DNA from: Phycisphaerales bacterium
Lineage (GTDB): Bacteria > Planctomycetota > Phycisphaerae > Phycisphaerales > UBA1924
Length of the DNA: 61,949 nucleotides
Reading direction: 5' to 3'
Assembly: GCA_027019265.1 (NCBI GenBank)
Contig: JALUWX010000049.1
Location: forward strand, 1-61,949
Under the pieces are notes generated by a model. The model ran no database searches. It was not told the origin of the DNA and worked only from the letters and a program-made list of their open reading frames with translations. Each line of letters opens with the position of its first letter. The first letter of the stretch is position 1. Position numbers and translations under genes: made by a program. Positions 34,501 to 41,639 of this stretch are shown here, piece by piece.

Positions 34501-35028
34501 TTCGAGCGAGACCTCTTCGCGGCCGCGAACGGCAAGGACGGGCTCGTCATCGATGTCCGCGACAACGGTGGGGGATGGACCACGGATATTCTCCTCGCGT
34601 CCTTGACCGCGCCGGCTCACGCGTACACCATCCCGCGCGGCGCGAACCCCGACGATGTCCGTCCCGATTCCTACCCCCGGGATCGCCGTCTCATCTATGG
34701 GTACTCCCGACCCATCGTCGTCCTCATCAACGAGAACTCCTTCTCCAACGCAGAGATCTTCGCCCACTCGATCCGCACCGCGAAGCGTGGGCGTCTCGTC
34801 GGGAAGCAGACCTTCGGAGGCGTCATCTCCACGGGCTCCTTCTCCCTCATCGACGGCACAACCGTCCGTGAGCCCTTCCGCGGGTGGTACCTCCCCGACG
34901 GCACCGATATGGAGAACAACGGCGCCAAGCCCGATGTCGAAGTCGAGCAAACACCAGAGGACGAAGCCAACGGACAGGATCCCCAGCTCGAAGCGGCCGT
35001 GAAGGATCTCCTGAGAACGATCAAGTAA
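31531..35028 (+). CDS. Tricorn-like S41 family protease, secreted
   Basis: A 1165-residue exported protein with a signal peptide ending TLSLVGTAHA. Residues 25-400 form beta-propeller blades (QTIVFSAQGDLWASNPDGG, SFSPDGTKLAFES-type TolB/WD repeats). An acidic linker of about 65 residues rich in Glu/Asp/Ser follows at 413-476, then a second propeller, a C1 segment (FYHPTLKGLDWEAMTERYRE, GELDGSHTGIWGGDG with the catalytic His), a PDZ domain (about 843-920) and the S41 core (IDVRDNGGGWTTDILL; nucleophile Ser in NENSFSNAEIFAHSIR, about 1068; ENNGAKPDVEVEQ). It fits tricorn/TPP-type peptidases that trim peptides. I chose the ATG at 31531, with AGAGGA upstream. It converges on a second, larger tricorn-like gene. 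Confidence 0.92.
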   Translation: MTRSASRVCSVLTLSLVGTAHAATNGLIQYPCAAPDNQTIVFSAQGDLWASNPDGGIPTRLTTHAAIESRSCFSPDGTKLAFESNRDGTDNLYVADVTGSGSDMTITNIRRVTVSDRSHWLGSFDESGKALLFSAYMNPDIYRQPEMYRVPLDGGPIERFTEAYGRGPTLGDNELVYFVRGYYYPHRSVYRGPGNIDIWSLDRSTSEFKQVTTFAGNDLDPAPLPDGSLLYLSSRDGTYNVYRLDPNKTDRKGRSGDQLTHFAPGDDTTLAHGVRDLRVSPDGTTAYFVCWNTLYSLDLTERKPEPRAIELTLNADHDRDRTVMMDLSRKVNEAAIHPSGEAVVVQARNELFIRSTKEGYPTRRITNTPTRERDLVWSPDGSVLYFTSDDEDSLGSIFAARVTLSTEDLKPKEPEEDKEAKESEEDPKDESADSPETGELPAEDATDEVDPTSDDDSESESEAADEAKEDEEEKIDHGARWAGALRFEIDPVVVNADNCYAPNPSPDGTKLIYKKTRGDVILRDLDTGDERVLVEAWSDPEVLWAADSVHIVFADTDLDFNSDIFILDTRLNEDGSSNEPVNITQHPDVDHSPRLSADGKVLTFLSDRDSDNWSWDVYTVALDRALEGMPKYELEQYYKDAAAAAKKREVLDPKDPPEIEPFEFDTDDAYLRINRLTRTPGSEGNLAMSAGGERIAFTQDGKFVSVDPWGKEEKTINGSGVSDPRVGLNGSSISFISGGQAHSSTISGGKSETLSIDARVEIDRAKELAQKFEEASARFGLNFYHPTLKGLDWEAMTERYRELALQTKTNEAFQRVMNFMFGELDGSHTGIWGGDGFSASSSRTGYLGIDVASNPAGYEVTRIYSGGPIDRMKDGIQVGDTIIAVGDTDLVNENGKLIDFYTALANTSGSEVLIEYTRPSDSAIQADDGTEDETIDGSRFALVNPISYGAHSVMRYNQEVLDRREQVEQLSNGKLGYLHIRSMGAASVRDFERDLFAAANGKDGLVIDVRDNGGGWTTDILLASLTAPAHAYTIPRGANPDDVRPDSYPRDRRLIYGYSRPIVVLINENSFSNAEIFAHSIRTAKRGRLVGKQTFGGVISTGSFSLIDGTTVREPFRGWYLPDGTDMENNGAKPDVEVEQTPEDEANGQDPQLEAAVKDLLRTIK

Positions 35029-35056
35029 CAGCTAGTCTGTATCACGAACCCAAAGA

Positions 35057-35086
35057 AAGAGCCCGGCGCGTCAGCGCCGGGCTCTT
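35057..35086. terminator. Bidirectional intrinsic terminator between the two tricorn-like genes
   Basis: AAGAGCCCGGCGC, loop GTCA, GCGCCGGGCTCTT: a perfect 13-base stem in the gap between convergent stops at 35028 and 35118. The stem ends in A/T bases on both sides, so it can serve both genes. Confidence 0.88.
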
Positions 35087-35117
35087 CTCATATCACAAAC
35101 GCTTCAGCCGAGAGGGC

Positions 35118-38100
35118 TTACTTGTCCTCTTCCGCGATCCCGATCCCCGTACGAACCGGGGGCTTCGGAGGCGTCGGGGCCTTGTACCCGCTGGTCTTGA
35201 TCTCCTCGAGGAGCTGATCGATCGCAACGTTGAGCTGGGGATCGTTCCCGTCGAGCATCTTGGACGGATCCGCGATGACCTCGATATCCGGGTCAACGCC
35301 GTGACCCTCGATACCCCAGGTCCCGTCCGTCTCGTAGAACCCGAAGTTCGGGACGGCCGTGTACCCGCCGTCGATCAGACCCGGGACCGTGGAGATCCCG
35401 ACGAGACCGCCCCAGGTGCGTGTCCCGATGAGCTTCCCGAGCCCGTTGTGCTTGAAGAGCCACGGGAACATGTCGCCACCGGAACCCGCGTTGCCGTTGA
35501 TCAGCATCGCCTTGGGTCCCTGGTGCGAGTCGTACGGCCAGGGCCAGTCCTTCCCGTCACGACGGAAGAAGTAGTTCGTGCGGGGACGGTTGAGGAGCTC
35601 GATGAAGCGGGTCGGGATCTGACCACCGCCGTTCCAACGCTCGTCGATGATCAGGGCTTCCTTCCCGATCTGCCCGTAGAACCCACGGAACAGCTCGTTC
35701 TGACCCTGGACACCCGTGTTCGGGACGTAGATGTACCCGATCTTCCCGTCGGACTTCTCTTCGACATACTTCCGGTTGTGCTCAACCCACGCGCGGTAGC
35801 GCAGGTTCGTCTCCGAACCGATGGGCTTGATCAGGATCGTCCGCTCGGCGCTCGCGTCCTCATCGTCGGCGTTCTCCTCCGCGTCCGGATCGAAGTCAGG
35901 ATCCACGAGGGTCAGGCTCGTCTCCTTGCCCGCAAGCCCGATGAACGAAGCCCACGGATCGAGAGCTGTATCGACCTCGATCCCGTTGATGTGGGTGATG
36001 ATCTCGCCTTCCTTGACGTTGAGCCCGTGCGCCTTGAGGGGGTTCCGAGCATCGGTGTCCCACGGAGCGCCCTCGTAGATCTTCTCGATCTTGAAGCCCT
36101 CGTAGGACGCGCCGTCGATCTCCGCTTCAGCGACGGAGAAATCAACACCGAGAAGACCGACATTGAGCGAGGGCTGCCCCTCGACATCGCCGCCGTAGTA
36201 GTACGCGTGCCCCACGTTGAGCTCACCGATCATCTCGCCGATGATGTACGAAACATCCTCGCGTGAAACAGCATCGTCAACCATCGGGAGGTAGTGGTTC
36301 AGCACCCCTTCCCAGTCAACGCCGTGCATGTTCTCCACGTAGAAGAAGTCACGGTGGCGACGCCACGCGTCCGTCACGAGTTGCTTCCACTCTTCACGGA
36401 GGTTGATGCTCTTCATGAGCGTCGGGTTGATCGGCTTCACGCTCTGACCCGGAGACGCGCTCGCGAAACCGAATCCCACCGGGCTCCCGGCGATGATCTT
36501 CTTCCCATCAGCGCTGATGTCGTACCCGAAACACAACGCGAGCACCGTCTTCTCGCTGGGCTCGTCGTCGTTGACGTCGTAGAGCTTCAGCGAGGGCGCG
36601 CTGCCCGAGGTACGCAGATACAGCAGCTGACCCTTGTCATTGCTGCTGAGCGCACCGAAGTTGCCCGGAGCGATGCTCAGCTCGAACCCACGCGCCTCGA
36701 ACCCGTCGAGATCGATCTCAACCGTCTCGCTCGCGTCCTCGTCGGCCTCAGCGATCTCCTTCACTTCGTCCTCGGAAATCTCGGTCCCGGTTCGCTCAGC
36801 GGTCCAGGTCCCGCTGATCCCGATCCCCTTGATCTCCCAGGTCCCGTCCATTTTCCCGTCGCTGACCGTGCATTTCTGGACGATGGTCATCCCCATCTCC
36901 GTGGACTCCATCGTGAACGTGCTCGTCGCTTCGTCCCAGGTGACCAGATCACCCAGGTCGTCGGTCTCGCCCATGGTCTCGGACTGCCCCGTGATGTTCC
37001 CCTCGTCATCGACGAGGATGATCATCGAGAAGCTGATCTCGTCCGTCGGCATCCCGAGCGCCGAGAAGCCCGCCGCAGCGCCGCTCCACTTGCCCCAGAG
37101 CGCGTGCTCCGTGTCGTACCCGACGAGATACTCGGGGACATCATCGGAAGCCGAGTCGTCCGACTCCGCTTCGTCGTCGCCCGCTTCATCATCGGAGGAT
37201 TCAGAGTCTTCCGCGGTCTCTTCGTCCGTGTCCTCGTCCTCTTCCCAGGTCTCGTCATCGGACTCGAGGAGCTGCTTGTTCTCCACATCGTCGTTCAGGG
37301 GAACCGCGATGATCCGCCCCGTGTCGTTGTACACGAAGGTCGAGCCCACATCCTCATACGTCGGGGATGTGAAGTTCCGGTTCGACGTGTAGTACAGGTA
37401 ATCGCCCTTCATCGAGAACTCGGGGTTCCCGTCGTTGAAGTACCCGCTCGTCAGCTGATGATGTTCATCGTTCTCGGTGTCGTATACCCAGATCGAGCTC
37501 GTCATGGAATCTTCGCCCGTCTTGGTGTACGCGAGCCAACGCGAGTCGTGCGACCATGACACGTTCTGCTGGTTCGCCCACGGGTCCTGGAGCAGCAACT
37601 CCATCTCCCCGCTCTCGACATCGACGAGGTACATCTTCGTCGCCTTGTCGATCAACAGGATCGTTTCAGAATCGGGGGACCAGACGACATTCATCCAGTA
37701 CGTCTTGTTCCCGTCCGTCAGCTGACGTGTCTCGCCCTTCCCGTCCGACTGGGTGATGTACAGCTCGTACTCCCCGTCCTCATCCGAGACATACGCGATC
37801 CATCGCCCGTCCGGGCTCCACGCCGGGGAACGCTCCGCAGCGCCCGAGGTGTCCGTTAGGTGGCGCACCGGACCGTTCTCAGCAGGAACAGTGAAGATGT
37901 CCCCGCGCGCTTCAACGACCGCTCGCTTCCCCGTCGATGAAATCGAACCCGTGTTCATGAAGTTCATCGCGTTGAGTCGCTTGTCACGGAGCGTCTCCCG
38001 AGCGCCAGGGATCTCGATCTCGACCGCTTTCGACTTCTTGTTCCGGAGATCGAGTAGGTGGATCTGGGACCCGAGCTGGAACACGATCTCGCCCTTCCCC

Positions 38101-38903
38101 GACGAGCCCGGCCCGATCGAGGGGAACTTCACATCGTTCTCGTCGAAACTCGTGATCTGCTCACGATTCCCGCTCTTGAACTCGTACCGCCAGATGTTCA
38201 GCCGGTTCTGCCCGCCCGCATCCGACAGGTAGTAGACGTAATCGCCCCAGATCATCGGAGCCGTATCCGTCCCCTCCCAGTCCGTGATCTGCTTGGCATC
38301 ATTCGTTTTCAGGTTATAGAGCCAGACGTCATCCGCAAGACCGCCCCGGTACCGCTTCCAGGTCCGGAAGTCGCGCGAGTTCGGGGTGTACGCAAGCCAT
38401 TCCCCGTCCTCGCTGATCGACCCGACCGCGCCGTAGGGAATCGGGAGCACCTCGGGCATCCCGCCGTCGGGGGACACCGTGAACAACTGCTGCTGCGCCG
38501 GGTTGCCGGCCATCGCGTTGAACGAGAACAGAAGCCCCTCGCTCGTCCAGTCGTTGAGCCGTTCATTCCCGGGGTGGTGCGTGACCCGGTACGGCACGCC
38601 GCCGCTGACCGAAACCGTGTACAGGTCACGATCACCCTCGTAGTTCCCGATGAACGCGACCGTCGAGCCGTCCTCGTTGAACTTGGGGAACGTCTCCTGC
38701 CCGGGAGGGCTCGCGAGCGGCCGAGCCATGCCCCCCTTCTTGTCCACGATCCAGAGATCGTTCGCATACACAAAAACGATCGAATCCTTCGAGACATCGG
38801 GGTATCGGAACATCCCCGGATGCGGGTCGTCCTGAGCCATCGAGCCCGAGCCGATCGCACCCAGAATCGACGTCGCGAGAACAGCGGCGTGTCGTTGCTT
38901 CAT
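35118..38903 (-). CDS. Tricorn-like S41 family protease with inserted beta domain, secreted
   Basis: A 1261-residue exported protein with a signal peptide (SILGAIGSGSMA then QDDPHPG). Two propeller regions come first (FVYANDLWIVDKKGGMARPL, SPDGRWIAYVSDEDGEYELY). An acidic linker (about 547-588) is followed by an inserted domain at about 600-710 with repeated G-x-W strands (LWGKWSGAAAGF, MDGTWEIKG, ISGTWTAERTG) that is absent from the first tricorn gene. The C1 part has MHGVDWEGVLNHYLP and GELNVGHAYYYGGD, the PDZ region EIITHINGIEVDTALDPW, and the S41 core LIIDERWNGGGQIPTRF and GNAGSGGDMFPWLFK (nucleophile Ser, about 1137), then GIEGHGVDPDIEV. It should cleave peptides in the envelope. The serine before the catalytic His of tricorn is Gly here. 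Confidence 0.92.
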   Translation of the reverse strand: MKQRHAAVLATSILGAIGSGSMAQDDPHPGMFRYPDVSKDSIVFVYANDLWIVDKKGGMARPLASPPGQETFPKFNEDGSTVAFIGNYEGDRDLYTVSVSGGVPYRVTHHPGNERLNDWTSEGLLFSFNAMAGNPAQQQLFTVSPDGGMPEVLPIPYGAVGSISEDGEWLAYTPNSRDFRTWKRYRGGLADDVWLYNLKTNDAKQITDWEGTDTAPMIWGDYVYYLSDAGGQNRLNIWRYEFKSGNREQITSFDENDVKFPSIGPGSSGKGEIVFQLGSQIHLLDLRNKKSKAVEIEIPGARETLRDKRLNAMNFMNTGSISSTGKRAVVEARGDIFTVPAENGPVRHLTDTSGAAERSPAWSPDGRWIAYVSDEDGEYELYITQSDGKGETRQLTDGNKTYWMNVVWSPDSETILLIDKATKMYLVDVESGEMELLLQDPWANQQNVSWSHDSRWLAYTKTGEDSMTSSIWVYDTENDEHHQLTSGYFNDGNPEFSMKGDYLYYTSNRNFTSPTYEDVGSTFVYNDTGRIIAVPLNDDVENKQLLESDDETWEEDEDTDEETAEDSESSDDEAGDDEAESDDSASDDVPEYLVGYDTEHALWGKWSGAAAGFSALGMPTDEISFSMIILVDDEGNITGQSETMGETDDLGDLVTWDEATSTFTMESTEMGMTIVQKCTVSDGKMDGTWEIKGIGISGTWTAERTGTEISEDEVKEIAEADEDASETVEIDLDGFEARGFELSIAPGNFGALSSNDKGQLLYLRTSGSAPSLKLYDVNDDEPSEKTVLALCFGYDISADGKKIIAGSPVGFGFASASPGQSVKPINPTLMKSINLREEWKQLVTDAWRRHRDFFYVENMHGVDWEGVLNHYLPMVDDAVSREDVSYIIGEMIGELNVGHAYYYGGDVEGQPSLNVGLLGVDFSVAEAEIDGASYEGFKIEKIYEGAPWDTDARNPLKAHGLNVKEGEIITHINGIEVDTALDPWASFIGLAGKETSLTLVDPDFDPDAEENADDEDASAERTILIKPIGSETNLRYRAWVEHNRKYVEEKSDGKIGYIYVPNTGVQGQNELFRGFYGQIGKEALIIDERWNGGGQIPTRFIELLNRPRTNYFFRRDGKDWPWPYDSHQGPKAMLINGNAGSGGDMFPWLFKHNGLGKLIGTRTWGGLVGISTVPGLIDGGYTAVPNFGFYETDGTWGIEGHGVDPDIEVIADPSKMLDGNDPQLNVAIDQLLEEIKTSGYKAPTPPKPPVRTGIGIAEEDK

Positions 38904-39046
38904 GTGTGGTATCCGTTTGTGCGTGAAAGAAAGAAACTCCGCGCCGACGCCATCGCCGCCGCGGCTTTCATTCTATGGATTCACCGCTCCACGGTTTCAG
39001 AATCACACGGGACATGAACAGATCGAGCCACATCCCCCCGAACTGC

Positions 39047-39075
39047 TTGACTCCGAGCAATCCCGCGCCAATCAT
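39047..39075 (+). promoter_or_regulatory. Candidate sigma-70-type promoter of the initiator tRNA
   Basis: TTGACT at 39047 and AATCAT at 39070 are 17 bases apart and match the consensus at five and four of six positions. Transcription would start near 39082, just before the tRNA. Confidence 0.5.
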
Positions 39076-39088
39076 CCTCACCACAGAT

Positions 39089-39162
<74 letters not shown>

Positions 39163-39170
39163 TTGAATGA

Positions 39171-39210
39171 AACAACGGCTCGCATCGAATGCGAGCCGTT
39201 GTTCCCTTTT
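39171..39210 (+). terminator. Strong intrinsic terminator of the tRNA
   Basis: AACAACGGCTCGCAT, loop CGA, ATGCGAGCCGTTGTT form a perfect 15-base stem, followed by CCCTTTT. It lies eight bases after the tRNA. Confidence 0.92.
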
Positions 39211-39286
39211 CTGCCCTCCACTCCCTCCCAGGCCCCCAGATTCTCCCGATTCTCCGCGAGTCAGACGTTCTCTAGTCGAGCGTAAC

Positions 39287-39295
39287 TGTTACAAT
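39287..39295 (+). promoter_or_regulatory. Extended -10 promoter element before the GH3 gene
   Basis: TGT followed by TACAAT at 39290 is an extended -10 element with five of six consensus bases. No clear -35 lies upstream, which extended -10 promoters can do without. It sits 55 bases before the ATG at 39351, after the tRNA terminator. Confidence 0.5.
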
Positions 39296-39350
39296 GCGAG
39301 CTCCTGAACCCACCAGGATCGCACGAATCAGCGAAAATCGAGGTCGAATC

Positions 39351-41639
39351 ATGAACCGTATCCACCAACTGTTTCTCATCGTCGTCTTCGCGCTCTCAGC
39401 CATCGCCTCCTCTGTGTTCGCGCAGTCGAGGGGCAAGCCCGACCTCACGGACGAGCAATGGAAGTTCGTTGACGACCTCATCGCCAAGATGACCCTCGAG
39501 GAGAAAGCCGGACAGATGGTCCAGCTCACCCTCGAAACCGTTACCGCCCAAATCTCCGACGCTGACAACAAGCACGCGCTCGACCCCCAGAAAGTCCACG
39601 ACGTCATCGTCGAGCACAAGGTCGGCTCCATCCTCAACGCCGCCAACGTCGCGATGACATCCGACGAGTGGGCCAACGTCATCGAGACACTCCAGGACAC
39701 CGCGCTCAACGACACCCGTCTCGGGATCCCCCTCCTCTACGGCATCGACTCCGTCCACGGCACCAACTACATCACCGGCGCCACCCTCTTCCCCCACAAC
39801 CTCACCCTCGCCGCGACTTGGAACCCCGAGCTCGCGCGTCAAGCCGGGCATGTGACGGCCGTCGAATCCCGCGCCGTCGGGATGAACTGGAACTTCTCCC
39901 CCGTCTGCGATATCGCGCGCATGCCCACCTGGTCGCGCGTCTTCGAAACCTTCGGCGAAGACCCGGAGCTCGCATCGCGCATGGTCGAAGCCAACGTCGA
40001 AGGGATGCAGGGCGCCGACCTCACCAGCCCCGACACCATCGCCGCAACAGCCAAGCACTTCCTCGGATACTCCGTCCCCCACACCGGTCGTGACCGGACC
40101 CCGGCCTACATCTCCAAGCCCGAGCTCTACGACACCTTCGTCCCCCCATTCGACGCCGCCTTCGACGCCGGCGCCCGCACCATCATGATCAACTCCGGTG
40201 AGATCAACGGCGTCCCCGTCCACGCCGACTCCCGCATCCTCCGCGATCTCCTCCGAGACGAGCTCGACTACGCCGGGATCGCCGTCACCGACTGGGCCGA
40301 CGTGGACAAGCTCTTCAACTACCACCATGTCGCGCACGACCTCCGCGAAGCTACCGAGCTCGCCGTCAATGCCGGGATCGACATGGCCATGACCCCCATG
40401 TCCCCCGAGTTCGCCGACCACGTCGTCGCGCTCGTCAAGGAAGGCAAGATCGCCGAGTCGCGCATCGACGAGAGCGTTCGGCGCATCCTCGCGCTCAAGG
40501 TCGAGATGGGGCTCTTCGAAGACGCAGTCCCAAGCCAAGCCGCGCGTGACCGGATCGGTTCGGACGAGTTCGCCGAGGTGAGTCTCGAAGCGGCGCGTGA
40601 AGGGATCGTCCTCCTCCGAAATACCGAGGACGTGCTCCCCCTCAAAGAGAACAGCACGATCCTCGTCACCGGCCCCGCCGCCAATGACCTCGTCCCCCTC
40701 CATGGGTCATGGACCTACTCATGGCAGGGCACCGACCCCGCGCTCTACCCCGAGTCCCCGACCATCGTGGATGCGCTCACCGAGCGTTTCGGGACGACCA
40801 ATGTTGTCTACCACGAAGGATCCACCTGGGGCGAGCTCCGCGACATCGACAACGTCGTCCGGATCGCCGAGATGGCCGACGCCGTCGTCCTCTGCTTGGG
40901 CGAGTTCCCCGCCACCGAGATCCCCGGCGATATCTCCGACCTCCGGATCAGCCAGCCCCAGATCGACCTCGCGAACGCGCTCGCTGAAACAGAGACCCCC
41001 GTGATCCTTGTTATGGTCACCAACCGTGCCCGGATCATCACCGACCTCGAGGCCGGGATGAACGCCATCCTCTGGGCCGGGCACCCCGGACCCCTTGGTC
41101 CCCAAGCCCTCGCCGAGATCCTCGCCGGCGACATCAACCCCAGTGCCCGTCTCCCCTTCACCTACCCGCGCCAACCCAACGCGCTCCTCATGTACGATCA
41201 TAAGTTCACCGAGACCAACACCCCGCGCGACGCCAACGCCGGGTACGACCCCCTCTTCCCCTTCGGCGCAGGTCAGGGCTACAGCACCTTCACCTACTCC
41301 GACATCGACATCGAGCTCCCCGAGTTCGACAGGTCCGGTCTCAAGGGACCCATGATGGTCACCACCACCATCACCAACACCTCGGACCGCGCCGGGTCCG
41401 AAGTCGTCCAGCTCTACGTCACCGACCAGGTCGCGAGCGTGACCCCGCGCGTCAAGCGACTCGCCGCGTTCGACAAGGTCGAAATCGCACCGGGTGAGTC
41501 CATGACCGTGACCCTTGAAGTCCCCGCAAAGGCTTTCACCATGATCGATCGTGACGGGAAGCGCATCTTCGAGCCCGGGACCTTCACGATCCAGGTCGCG
41601 AACCACTCCAGCGCCGTCACCCTCCGTCCGAAGGACTGA
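39351..41639 (+). CDS. Secreted glycoside hydrolase family 3 beta-glycosidase
   Basis: A 762-residue exported enzyme. The signal peptide is FLIVVFALSAIASSVFAQ. The GH3 N-terminal domain includes MTLEEKAGQMVQLTLE, GIPLLYGIDSVHGTNYI, NWNFSPVCDIARMPTWSRVF, TAKHFLGYSVPHTGRDRTPA and the nucleophile Asp in YAGIAVTDWADVDKLF. The C-terminal domain (GIVLLRNTEDVLPLKENSTI, GEFPATEIPGDISDLRISQP) and the terminal fibronectin-III-like domain (TITNTSDRAGSEVVQLYVTD) are complete. This is the layout of beta-glucosidases that release glucose or related sugars from oligosaccharides outside the cytoplasm. The last 23 bases overlap the end of the convergent kinase gene. Confidence 0.95.
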   Translation: MNRIHQLFLIVVFALSAIASSVFAQSRGKPDLTDEQWKFVDDLIAKMTLEEKAGQMVQLTLETVTAQISDADNKHALDPQKVHDVIVEHKVGSILNAANVAMTSDEWANVIETLQDTALNDTRLGIPLLYGIDSVHGTNYITGATLFPHNLTLAATWNPELARQAGHVTAVESRAVGMNWNFSPVCDIARMPTWSRVFETFGEDPELASRMVEANVEGMQGADLTSPDTIAATAKHFLGYSVPHTGRDRTPAYISKPELYDTFVPPFDAAFDAGARTIMINSGEINGVPVHADSRILRDLLRDELDYAGIAVTDWADVDKLFNYHHVAHDLREATELAVNAGIDMAMTPMSPEFADHVVALVKEGKIAESRIDESVRRILALKVEMGLFEDAVPSQAARDRIGSDEFAEVSLEAAREGIVLLRNTEDVLPLKENSTILVTGPAANDLVPLHGSWTYSWQGTDPALYPESPTIVDALTERFGTTNVVYHEGSTWGELRDIDNVVRIAEMADAVVLCLGEFPATEIPGDISDLRISQPQIDLANALAETETPVILVMVTNRARIITDLEAGMNAILWAGHPGPLGPQALAEILAGDINPSARLPFTYPRQPNALLMYDHKFTETNTPRDANAGYDPLFPFGAGQGYSTFTYSDIDIELPEFDRSGLKGPMMVTTTITNTSDRAGSEVVQLYVTDQVASVTPRVKRLAAFDKVEIAPGESMTVTLEVPAKAFTMIDRDGKRIFEPGTFTIQVANHSSAVTLRPKD

